From Limnobaculum eriocheiris (GTDB lineage: Bacteria > Pseudomonadota > Gammaproteobacteria > Enterobacterales > Enterobacteriaceae), in contig NZ_JAJNAG010000001.1 in NCBI RefSeq assembly GCF_021010575.1, positions 181,903 to 245,902 on the forward strand: DNA of 64,000 bases, written 5' to 3'. This document shows positions 29,011-36,926 of the stretch, in pieces (within the stretch, counting starts at the first letter, position 1; the number at the start of each line of letters is the position of its first letter). Below the pieces are notes generated by a model, which saw only the letters and a list, made by a program, of their open reading frames with translations, was not told the DNA's origin and did not search any database. A program made the translations under genes and the position numbers.

Positions 29011-29031
29011 CTATCTTACGGAGATAGCTAA
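29007..29031. terminator. Hairpin after the small membrane ORF
   Basis: TTAGCTATCT/AGATAGCTAA is a perfect 10-bp stem with a 5-nt loop that includes the stop codon of the ORF. There is no U-tract. Confidence 0.4.
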
Positions 29032-29170
29032 CGCTAATCCATTATCGGGTTTACTAAAAATATATACATTATAAGCGCAAAAAAGCGCACCTAAATCTTG
29101 GCCAGCTTACAGGCATAGCAAGCCAAATTAAGGTAAATAGTTAATAACAGTTCTTAATTTATAAAATAAA

Positions 29171-29383
29171 TTATTTGACTTGAGACCAGATAGTTTTAGG
29201 TACTTTGCCCAGATCGAATAATTTACCCGCTACTAATTCTGCACGACGATGATCGGCAGCACGATACATATTAGCTAATACATTATTATCCACTAAAGAA
29301 TAATTTAATTTATCGTAAAGACGCTCTAAACTATCGTGATTGGAGCATTTGCGGAACATCATTAAATAATCAATATCGCTCAT
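29171..29383 (-). CDS. Hha/YmoA-family nucleoid-associated modulator (divergent)
   Basis: A 70-residue protein aligning with Hha, YmoA and Cnu along its length. It starts [28 protein letters not shown], against [21 protein letters not shown] in YmoA, and has AADHRRAEL where Hha has AADHRLAEL, keeping the aspartate (D44) used for H-NS contact. These proteins bind H-NS and help silence horizontally acquired, AT-rich genes at low temperature. It is clearly diverged from housekeeping Hha, so it is probably a second paralog. It is monocistronic with a weak ribosome site, in an AT-rich accessory segment. Confidence 0.85.
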   Translation of the reverse strand: MSDIDYLMMFRKCSNHDSLERLYDKLNYSLVDNNVLANMYRAADHRRAELVAGKLFDLGKVPKTIWSQVK

Positions 29384-29589
29384 TATATTTTACTTTTATT
29401 GCAGACTGAATTGAATGATAGCCCAAGCGAGCTAAACTAGCATAAGTAAATGTTACGTTAGGTGATAAACTGCTTGGTGAATAATATTATACCGAGTATC
29501 GACAGCATCGTCCTGCGACCCTCATATAATAGTATGCCGGCAGAAAATGAACAAGCATTTATAGTATTATTATTCTCTGCCAATAATTA

Positions 29590-30756
29590 CTAGTAACTTA
29601 AACTCAATATTTTCCTGGCCTCTATTACTGAGATATCTTTATGCTCCCCCAGAGGTAATAAATTAAATCTTTTTAAATAGTTAATAGCTTCTTCAATTGC
29701 TGATTCAGGGATTCCATAAGCTCTGAGGCAGGTCGGTAACCCCATGTTTTCGAAAAATTGGCGTGTAAGGGTAATAGCACTATTTATACGCTCTTTTTCC
29801 GATCCTTCTGTGAGTTGCCATACTCTTTCTGCATATTGCAATAATTTGAGTCGTTTATTTTCTCTCTGCACATCTAATACTGCGGGAAGAAGAATCGCTA
29901 ATGTCTGAGCATGATCAAGTCCGTGATGGATGGTAAAATAGTATCCAATACGGTGCGAGGCCCAATCTTGCGGCACGCCAACACCGATAAGACCATTAAG
30001 TGCCTGAGTGGCACTCCACATAATTGCGGCTCTGATATCGTAGTTCTCTGGCTCTTTTAAGGCTTTATGACCTTCTTCAATGAGCGTTAGCATCAGCCCT
30101 TCAGCATACCGATCCTGAACTTTACCATATACCGGATAAGTCAAATATTGCTCGGCAACGTGAACAAAAGCATCCACTACACCATTTGCCAGTTGTTTTG
30201 TTGGAAGAGTATAAGACTTACGTGGGTCAAGAATGGCAAAGCGTGGAAAGAGCAGGGGATGTTTATGGCTTAATTTAGCATTAAGAGCGGTATTACTTAT
30301 TACTGCGGTACCATTCATTTCTGAGCCGGTTGCGGGAAGGGTTAATACGCAACCAATGGGTAATACTTGTTTTAATGGCGCGTTGCTAATCCATGTTTCC
30401 CAGGCATCATTTTCAAAATAGACCGCTGCGGCAATAAATTTGGTGCCGTCAATAACAGAACCACCACCCACCGCAATCAGATAATCGATTTTTTCCGCTT
30501 TGACAATGTCAACCGCTTTCATCAGTGTGTCGTAGTGAGGATTAGGTTCGATACCTCCAAATTCAATATATTCACGTTTCCCTAAGGCCTGAACCACTTC
30601 ATCAATGGTGCCAAACCGTTTAGCACTTCCACCACCGTAGGTAATCAGTACTTTAGCATTTTCAGGTAATTGTGTACCAAGATCTTTGATACGCTCGGTA
30701 CCAAACATAATGTGAGTTGGGTTGTAATAATCGAAGTTAAACATACTCAGCACCAT
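29590..30756 (-). CDS. YqhD-like NADPH-dependent aldehyde reductase (Fe-ADH family)
   Basis: A 388-residue enzyme very similar to E. coli YqhD along its length (LITYGGGSAKRFG, LIAVGGGSVIDGTKFIAAA, LTLPATGSEMNGTAVIS). The four metal ligands are conserved at D195, H199, H268 and H282, matching D194, H198, H267 and H281 of YqhD. YqhD reduces toxic short-chain aldehydes. The start may be Met5 (30744), where YqhD-like sequence begins. No YqhC-type regulator is adjacent, so regulation differs from E. coli, and it may be a paralog rather than yqhD itself. Confidence 0.88.
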   Translation of the reverse strand: MVLSMFNFDYYNPTHIMFGTERIKDLGTQLPENAKVLITYGGGSAKRFGTIDEVVQALGKREYIEFGGIEPNPHYDTLMKAVDIVKAEKIDYLIAVGGGSVIDGTKFIAAAVYFENDAWETWISNAPLKQVLPIGCVLTLPATGSEMNGTAVISNTALNAKLSHKHPLLFPRFAILDPRKSYTLPTKQLANGVVDAFVHVAEQYLTYPVYGKVQDRYAEGLMLTLIEEGHKALKEPENYDIRAAIMWSATQALNGLIGVGVPQDWASHRIGYYFTIHHGLDHAQTLAILLPAVLDVQRENKRLKLLQYAERVWQLTEGSEKERINSAITLTRQFFENMGLPTCLRAYGIPESAIEEAINYLKRFNLLPLGEHKDISVIEARKILSLSY

Positions 30757-31027
30757 TCATTGTCATCATCAATGACATGTTAATTAATTTTTGACGAGTT
30801 CGGTTGAAAAACTTTAAATAATCAAGATGGATTGAGGTTTTAAGTTATTCAGACAGGTTAGGTCGTTATACCGCTTTTCCTCGTTTACTGAAAGTCTTGT
30901 TTCTTAATGTGTTGCTAACAGTACACAAAATGAATACGGTCAGGTAGCTATCAATATAAAAATCAATATAGAAATCAATGGCAGGATGACTCACTTTGTG
31001 CCAACGCTTGTAGATAACACCAACGCT
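30757..31027. other. Gene-free stretch upstream of the YqhD-like gene
   Basis: No ORF or RNA recognised. It contains the promoter region of the reductase (minus strand) and the end of the envelope operon. Confidence 0.55.
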
Positions 31028-31057
31028 AAAAAAATAGCCAACCTCTTGGCTGGCTAT
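31028..31057 (-). terminator. Terminator of the CsgG-like operon
   Basis: ATAGCCA/TGGCTAT with a 10-nt loop is preceded (in + orientation) by seven A, that is a U7 tract on the minus strand. It lies just after the last gene of the operon. Confidence 0.85.
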
Positions 31058-31085
31058 CGTTAAAGCATTTTATTGTTGGCAATGG

Positions 31086-32465
31086 CTATTTCAAAAATAC
31101 GCCGCCGGAATCGCCCAGGCGTTGCTCATTAGCCGCAGGCTTAGCTTTTGTTTTAGGTTTTGCCGTTGTTGCCTTTTTGGCTGCCTGTGTTTTATTTTCA
31201 GTAGGCAATGGTGCAGATAAACGGGCAACAGCCCCTTTTTCGATACTATCGATCTTACCGCTTTCAACAATACCGTAAGAGATTTTATCTTTAATCGTAG
31301 TGATCAGAATGGTAGCCACTTTCTCTTCCGCTGCTCCCAGTACTTCTCCGGTATCCGGATCGACCAACTGCTCACCTTGAGAGTAGATATCAAAACGGTC
31401 ACCGTCATAAACCATGGCTTCACCACGGTTGATCACGACCTGACCGTTGGTTATCGCAACAACTTTGGCTGGCGTCAGCTTATTGACAATTTTATCGGCA
31501 ATCACATCACTAATTTGCTTGCGGGCGGTTTCAATATATCGACCACCTTGCTCAAACACACTGAAGTCAGACCACTGAATGCCATGAGTCGCCGCTTCCA
31601 GTAGTGAATAGCGAACTGTTACTTTCGTTCTGTGGGAGCTGGTAACGTCAAATTCGCCGGTTAAATCAACGCTGGTAACTTTGGTGGTGGTTTTTACACC
31701 AGCTTCGGTCACATTGATAACCAGAATATAGTCTGCGAGCAGGGCTGTTTGCCCTACGCTGGCGGCATTATCTGAACGGCCTTCCAGCATTTTTTCTTCC
31801 TGAGCAAAGGCCTTCTCATTGGCAGTGCTACGATCGAGCACGGTAAAACGCTGTGATTGTACAATGCGATCGGTGATTTCCTGACGAAGCGTATTGGCGA
31901 AACCTGAACGGCTACGGTTACCGGTAGTAATGATAGCCAGACGGTCACGCTGAGAAGATGCTTGTGACGTTTTACGCCCAACTTTATCAACTTCAATGGT
32001 CAAAACAACGGTACAGCCCTTAGCATCGCAGTCGCGGGTTTTGACTTTATATCCTTTAACGATACCAGCACTGTGCGTGTTAATTTGAGCGCTCTGACCA
32101 GCATTGACAGTAACGTCGTGATTACTGTTCGCTGCGGCATTAATGTTGATATTTTCAGTATAAGTACTGTTACCTTTCTTATTGCTCAGAAAGGAATCAT
32201 CTTTATTTTGGTCGTCCTGAACGCGGGTACCTTTAACATCACCACTAGCATCACTTTTATCATTGATACGAATATAGTTACCAGCACGTTCTGACTGTGT
32301 TGAAACGGTCATTCCATTAACCTGACGAACGGCATCGGCCAGTGCAGCATCAACCGCTTTTTCGTAGGTTTCACCGTATCCTTGTGCTTCAACGGTTTCA
32401 ATTTTTGCATAAGCAGCAGATGAAAACGTAAAGAAAGCCACAAGTACCAGGATCCATTTTTTCAT
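31086..32465 (-). CDS. CsgG/FlgT-like secreted protein, last gene of the LpoB-like operon
   Basis: A 459-residue protein with a signal peptide (cleavage after SSAAYA). Residues about 20-60 (VEAQGYGETYEKAVDAALADAVRQVNG in two parts) resemble the LPP20/FlgT N-terminal domain. About 180-330 is a CsgG-like ABD fold (RFTVLDRS, LLADYILVINVTE). About 345-430 resembles the FlgT C-terminal barrel (RGEAMVYDGDRFDIYSQGEQ and DPDTGEVLG). A Lys/Ala/Thr-rich tail follows. It lacks a lipobox, unlike CsgG. Its partners upstream are an LpoB-like and a COG3014-like lipoprotein. An outer-membrane or periplasmic assembly role is inferred. Confidence 0.8.
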   Translation of the reverse strand: MKKWILVLVAFFTFSSAAYAKIETVEAQGYGETYEKAVDAALADAVRQVNGMTVSTQSERAGNYIRINDKSDASGDVKGTRVQDDQNKDDSFLSNKKGNSTYTENININAAANSNHDVTVNAGQSAQINTHSAGIVKGYKVKTRDCDAKGCTVVLTIEVDKVGRKTSQASSQRDRLAIITTGNRSRSGFANTLRQEITDRIVQSQRFTVLDRSTANEKAFAQEEKMLEGRSDNAASVGQTALLADYILVINVTEAGVKTTTKVTSVDLTGEFDVTSSHRTKVTVRYSLLEAATHGIQWSDFSVFEQGGRYIETARKQISDVIADKIVNKLTPAKVVAITNGQVVINRGEAMVYDGDRFDIYSQGEQLVDPDTGEVLGAAEEKVATILITTIKDKISYGIVESGKIDSIEKGAVARLSAPLPTENKTQAAKKATTAKPKTKAKPAANEQRLGDSGGVFLK

Positions 32466-32543
32466 TCGGACATCCCTAATGGATTAAATAGGTTATGTAA
32501 TGCTGTGGATTGAATAAACCAGCAGCATTACGTCAGACAATCA

Positions 32544-33161
32544 TTACCAGCTGGCGGTGCGGTTGTCGCCACGCTTGATGATTGGATACTCTTTCTCCCA
32601 ATAGGCTAAACCATCATCCAGATTGGTCAGGGTTAGCTGGAAATAGTACTCAACTTGTTGAGTACTGGAGTTCACACGTTGATTCTGTTGAATGATCTTA
32701 CCGGTTAATGAGAAGTCGGGAGCGATTACGCGGCCATCTTTCTTCACGGTTTTTTGGTTAACCATTTTTGACTTACGCAGTTCACGAACTTTGCGCGTCA
32801 TTTCATCTTCCGGACCATTAGCGTTAATCGCGGTGGTCACCACAAAGCGTCCTGAATTTAACAGGCTGGTACGAATTTTCTTGGTTAACTGATCGGTATC
32901 AATACGCTGATCGGTATCGTTAACAATACCGGTTACGGTTAACACATAGCGACCACCCTGAGGATGAACCAACAGGTCAGAACTCAGCATGTCATCAACC
33001 ATATTGGTCGCAGCCATTTCAAAGTCTTTATAGTCCAGCGCCATAACAGCAACGCTGTCATTTTTGCTGTCAACATAGTATGTGCCTTGTTCAGCACAAC
33101 CAACCAGTGAGAAAGCAACAGCCGCAGCAAGAAACGTCTTTTTGTTTAAAATTTTCATCAT
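32544..33161 (-). CDS. LpoB-like (COG3417) lipoprotein
   Basis: A 205-residue lipoprotein with signal and lipobox LVGC, followed by an ABD-like domain with the LpoB family layout (VAVMALDY, TDQLTKKIRTSLLNSGRF, DFSLTGKI). E. coli LpoB activates the peptidoglycan synthase PBP1b from the outer membrane, but this protein lacks the long proline-rich linker needed to span the periplasm, so the same job is doubtful. The start was chosen at 33161, 7 nt after a GAG site; 33158 is also possible. It is the middle gene of a three-gene operon. Confidence 0.8.
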   Translation of the reverse strand: MMKILNKKTFLAAAVAFSLVGCAEQGTYYVDSKNDSVAVMALDYKDFEMAATNMVDDMLSSDLLVHPQGGRYVLTVTGIVNDTDQRIDTDQLTKKIRTSLLNSGRFVVTTAINANGPEDEMTRKVRELRKSKMVNQKTVKKDGRVIAPDFSLTGKIIQQNQRVNSSTQQVEYYFQLTLTNLDDGLAYWEKEYPIIKRGDNRTASW

Positions 33162-33217
33162 GAAAGTTCTCAATACAGTTTAATGATTAGAGTGATAATT
33201 CGGCCTGTTAAACAGCG

Positions 33218-34588
33218 CTAGATTGCATTTTTACTGGTTAACACATTGACCTGTGGAACCGTATTTGCGTTCAACGCCCTTACATAAACAACTACCGGCT
33301 GAGGCGTTGCGGGTAAATCTACCTGAATAGCTGCACCACCTGATGGATTAATTTGAAGCTGCCCATCCTTTGGCCATTTTACATAGGTTACCTGAAACTC
33401 GTAGGGTAGGGTATGCCAACTGCGAATATCTGCCTGCGTGGTGACCGCCTGCGCGACACCGGTAAGAGTGCCAAGTAATCTGACTGTTTTATTATCCGAG
33501 TTTCTCATCGAGGTCTGTGCGGTGGTTTTTAATACTGCACGAGTTAACTCTTTGATCAAAATACCGGTAAATTCCGTTTTAAATTCACCCTGAATAATTT
33601 TATCCATGTTGGCGAATGCTTCCGTTTGCTTCCCTCCGTTAACAGAAAGATAAGGGTACGTCGGACTACCGGACTCCAGGGTAGGTAATGCAATACCCGC
33701 ATAGACGACACGACTGGTGACTAAAAACAGCGGTAAATCAATGCGGCGTTCCAGTTTACGGGCAGCGGTACCATTTTCAAAAATAACCCAAACGCCCGGC
33801 ACAACGTTACGACCCGCATTAGCAAGATTGAGGTCGGCACGGATCTGTTTGCTACGAGTCAGTGCATAAGCACGCTTCAGACTCTCTTTCGCTTTGTTCA
33901 GGTCCGCAGCACTTTCGTTATTAATCAAAAAGTATAAGCCGTGCAGGTAGAGTGATGCAGGGTTAATATAGCTATCGTAAGGAGCCCATTTAGCCACATC
34001 AATGCCTGACTCACCTAACTGTTCCATCGCTCCGGAGTATGTTTCACCCAAATTATTGCTTTTCACACTATCTTTTTGTGCGTTGATCTCTTTGGAGAAA
34101 TATTCTGCCGCCCGACGTTGTCGATCGTCTACCCGGTTCCACTCTACTCGCGCATCATTAAAATTGGCCTGCTGCCAAAAATTTAATGCCTTATAGGTGT
34201 TAACCATGACGCGGTCATATACTCGAGGGGTATAGCTCATCACGTTATCGTTAACCACCATTGAAGCGGCCTGGCTAAATCCCGATACAGCCAGATTTTG
34301 TGTCTCATTTTCTTTAATCAGCGTTTCGCTGGTATCAAAAACTTTGGTTGAGCGGTCCAGCTCTGAGTTCATACGCAACAATGTGCCAGCTTCAAGAGAC
34401 CATAACAGTTCGGTAGAAATATCAGCGTCAGAGGAGACGCCTTCTTCCAGTGCGATTTTTTGCGCTAACTCCAGTTGTCCTTGCGAAAGTGTGTAGTCAA
34501 AGTTCTGTCGTGACGGCGGATATGAACAAGCAGCCAGCGCAAAAACGATACCACTACAAAAAATAAAGCGTTTAGTTTTATTATTCAT
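33218..34588 (-). CDS. COG3014-type lipoprotein, first gene of the LpoB-like operon
   Basis: A 456-residue protein with a lipoprotein signal (lipobox LAAC). The start MNNKTKRFIFCSG is chosen because the signal peptide starts there; the frame is open 23 codons further. The body is helical with TPR-like character (YDRVMVNTYKALNFWQQANF then DARVEWNRVDDRQRRAAEYF), as in the uncharacterised COG3014 family. A beta-rich C-terminal part follows. It is separated from the LpoB-like gene by 56 nt on the same strand. Confidence 0.75.
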   Translation of the reverse strand: MNNKTKRFIFCSGIVFALAACSYPPSRQNFDYTLSQGQLELAQKIALEEGVSSDADISTELLWSLEAGTLLRMNSELDRSTKVFDTSETLIKENETQNLAVSGFSQAASMVVNDNVMSYTPRVYDRVMVNTYKALNFWQQANFNDARVEWNRVDDRQRRAAEYFSKEINAQKDSVKSNNLGETYSGAMEQLGESGIDVAKWAPYDSYINPASLYLHGLYFLINNESAADLNKAKESLKRAYALTRSKQIRADLNLANAGRNVVPGVWVIFENGTAARKLERRIDLPLFLVTSRVVYAGIALPTLESGSPTYPYLSVNGGKQTEAFANMDKIIQGEFKTEFTGILIKELTRAVLKTTAQTSMRNSDNKTVRLLGTLTGVAQAVTTQADIRSWHTLPYEFQVTYVKWPKDGQLQINPSGGAAIQVDLPATPQPVVVYVRALNANTVPQVNVLTSKNAI

Positions 34589-35023
34589 ATTATTTCTGTT
34601 ATATGGAGAAAGCCACGGGAATGCATAGCGGATATAATTAATTGAGGTGATATACAATCATTGCGCAGTGTGATATTTCCTTTGTTTTGGAGTATATCTG
34701 CCTTTTTACGGGGGGTAAACTGAAAAGCCAACTGCCTGTTTATCGCTTCCATTTCCCATGTTTTCCCTGATTTCATCATTAACGGAATCTTTGCCATAAT
34801 TTTATTTATTCTTAATCCGGTCGGGATGCCAGTATAAGGCGCTGATAGTTTGCGGTAATTAGAAAATAAAATAAAGACGTTAATATAAAAAATGTTAGCC
34901 AAACTCAGAGGGTTGGTTTTTTTGTTGGAAAAGATATAAGAGTGTGCGCTGATAATGCCCTGCCTGCTGTTATATCAACAAATATTCATCCTGAAATTTA
35001 GTTCTATAAGATTTTTTATAAAA
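34589..35023. other. Gene-free stretch between rhomboid and lipoprotein operon
   Basis: About 435 AT-rich bases. An ORF on the minus strand is not protein-like. It must contain the promoter of the three-gene operon. Nothing else is recognised. Confidence 0.55.
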
Positions 35024-35596
35024 TTAAGGGGTGTTTATCTTATTGGTAGGAGTAAATTTTCGGGTCAACAGCGCAAAGCAAAGTCCGGCTACAGCACCTG
35101 CAATATGGCCTTCTGTGGAAATATCCGGGTCGCCTGGTAGCAGTCCCGAAGCTAAACCACCGTAATAGAGCAGAATTAAAATGGCATAAATAAAGTCGAG
35201 TACTCTTCTTCGGGTAAACGCGTTTGCCAGCAATAACATCCATAAGCCAAAAATCCAACCGCTGGCACCAATATGAATAGCGCTACGGGCAAAAATCCAT
35301 ACCAACAATCCACCGAATAAAATAATAAAAGTACTGGCACTAATATAATAGCGTACTGAGTATGTTAATAGTAACCCGCTTAATATGAGTAATATTGGTA
35401 AATTACTTAATAAATGTTCCCAATCACGATGTAAAAAAGGAGAAAATAAAATTCCAAAAAGTCCCTGAGCTGAACGGGGGAGAATACCAAAATGATTCAG
35501 AAAACCGCCGGTCAGCGTATTTACCAGCTGCAAACTAACGAGAATGATAGTTATCAGACCCAGTATTTTAATACGCTGTTTTATCCATAGTTCCAC
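35024..35596 (-). CDS. Minimal rhomboid-family intramembrane serine protease
   Basis: A 190-residue protein with six membrane helices. The catalytic pair is visible: Ser112 in HIGASGWIFG and His164 in STEGHIAGAVAG. The oxyanion-side His61/Asn65 are in HRDWEHLLSN. GTG start with AAGGAG 11 nt upstream. Rhomboids cut membrane proteins within or near their membrane segment; the substrate here is unknown. It is much shorter than GlpG (276) because it lacks the N-terminal cytoplasmic domain, so it is not GlpG. An upstream pair of mini-ORFs may be co-transcribed. Confidence 0.88.
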   Translation of the reverse strand: MELWIKQRIKILGLITIILVSLQLVNTLTGGFLNHFGILPRSAQGLFGILFSPFLHRDWEHLLSNLPILLILSGLLLTYSVRYYISASTFIILFGGLLVWIFARSAIHIGASGWIFGLWMLLLANAFTRRRVLDFIYAILILLYYGGLASGLLPGDPDISTEGHIAGAVAGLCFALLTRKFTPTNKINTP

Positions 35597-35603
35597 TGTT
35601 ACT

Positions 35604-35794
35604 TTAACTCCTTAAAGCCTGAACGCTTTCAACCAGATCGGTCAGTTGTGCGACAACGCGTCCTCTTACATCTGCGCTATCACCGCCCAATGATTTATTT
35701 CTCATAAAGTCATGCTTAATTTGGCCCAGCGTTTCTCTTCTTCAGAGGATATCATATCGCGTATTGTTAAGCAGTTTTGTAAGAAGAGCGCCAT
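35604..35794 (-). pseudogene. Two overlapping mini-ORFs upstream of rhomboid gene
   Basis: ORF A (35794-35702, 30 codons, starts MALFLQNCLTIRDMISSEEE) has a good AAAGGA ribosome site 5 nt upstream. Its TGA overlaps the ATG of ORF B (35705-35604, 33 codons, starts MRNKSLGGDSADVRGRVVAQ) by four bases. ORF B stops 7 nt before the rhomboid GTG. Either they are two coupled peptides or one small gene split by a frameshift. ORF B looks protein-like. No family is recognised. Confidence 0.45.
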
Positions 35795-36051
35795 TAGAGT
35801 CCTTTCTCAAACGGTGGGAGATTACAAAATTGTGCTAAGTAAATCAGGTTTCAGTGCGATTGGGTAGTGAAAATAGAGGCTTTTTTGATATTTGCCGCAA
35901 CAAAAAGAGAATGTCATCTTATATGTGTCTGAGGAAGTTAAATAATCAAAAAATACAATGCGTTAAAGGCGAGAAAAGTTAACTTATTAAAAGATAAATA
36001 TTATTTTATACTATCCGTTAAATGCTACTGATTGATGTAAAAGGTCGGATT
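35795..36051. other. Intergenic region before amiD
   Basis: About 257 bp between divergent genes, AT-rich near the amiD side. Nothing specific is seen. Confidence 0.5.
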
Positions 36052-36894
36052 ATGTTCAGGTGTGGGCGAGTTATCTGTTTTCTTATGATATCTGTCATCG
36101 TGGGATTGGTTTCAGGCTGTAGTTCACTTCAGGATCGCGGAGATTATTGGGTGGATGACAGCCATGCTGCACTGGGTAATGAACCTCGGGTAAGTTTCCT
36201 GATTTTTCACTACACGGCAGAAAATGAAGTGAACTCATTAGCCGTACTGACCGGAGAAAATGTCAGCGTACATTATCTGATCAACCCATTGCCGGATGAG
36301 GTTTCAGGTAAGCCAGTGGTATTACAGCTGGTACCTGAAAATCGTAGAGCCTGGCATGCCGGGGCCAGTTTTTGGCGCGGGCGAATGAATCTAAATGATA
36401 CCTCGGTAGGAATTGAGTTAGTTAATCCGGGTTATCACAAAGTGGGAATCGAACGACGCTGGGAACCCTATAGCGATGCGCAAATTGCGTCACTCATTGC
36501 ATTATCGAATGACATCATCAAGCGTAATCAGATTAAGCCAGAAAACGTACTAGGCCACAGCGATGTTTCTCCTCAGCGTAAGGTTGACCCCGGACCGCTG
36601 TTTCCATGGCAAAAGCTGGCACAGGCTGGAATTGGTGCATGGCCGGATGCCGGACGAGTGAGCCACTATTTAGCCATTCGCCAAATGGAGAAAACCCCGG
36701 ATATTGCAGCACTGCAAAATAATCTGAATCGCTATGGTTATCAGGTTCCATTAACGGGCGTGCTGGATGATGAAACCCGTAGGGTAGTTAAGGCATTCCA
36801 GATGCATTTCCGGCAGGCGAATTACTCAGGTATTCCGGATGCAGAAACCTTAGCAATTCTCGATGCTTTACTGGAAAAATATCGTGTCGGATGA
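36052..36894 (+). CDS. amiD: N-acetylmuramoyl-L-alanine amidase AmiD
   Basis: A 280-residue outer-membrane lipoprotein (lipobox LVSGC) that cleaves the amide between muramic acid and the stem peptide, including anhydro-muropeptides. The start at 36052 follows AAAAGGTCGG; the ATG at 36022 lacks a site. The Amidase_2 zinc fold has FLIFHYTAEN, then GHSDVSPQRKVDPG with His and Asp ligands. A C-terminal peptidoglycan-binding_1 domain (about 210-275) follows. The E. coli protein has 276 residues. Confidence 0.95.
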   Translation: MFRCGRVICFLMISVIVGLVSGCSSLQDRGDYWVDDSHAALGNEPRVSFLIFHYTAENEVNSLAVLTGENVSVHYLINPLPDEVSGKPVVLQLVPENRRAWHAGASFWRGRMNLNDTSVGIELVNPGYHKVGIERRWEPYSDAQIASLIALSNDIIKRNQIKPENVLGHSDVSPQRKVDPGPLFPWQKLAQAGIGAWPDAGRVSHYLAIRQMEKTPDIAALQNNLNRYGYQVPLTGVLDDETRRVVKAFQMHFRQANYSGIPDAETLAILDALLEKYRVG

Positions 36895-36896
36895 AA

Positions 36897-36919
36897 TGCC
36901 GCTTCGGCAAGAAGCGGCA
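36897..36919. terminator. Terminator between amiD and ybjT
   Basis: TGCCGCTTC/GAAGCGGCA, 9 bp with a 5-nt loop, between convergent 3' ends. There is no long T run on either side. Confidence 0.7.
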
Positions 36920-36926
36920 AACAGAA

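Noticed and set aside
34585-34902. 105-codon minus-strand ORF overlapping the COG3014 gene start
   Set aside because: No ribosome site, no protein-like composition, and it lies in the leader of the lipoprotein operon.
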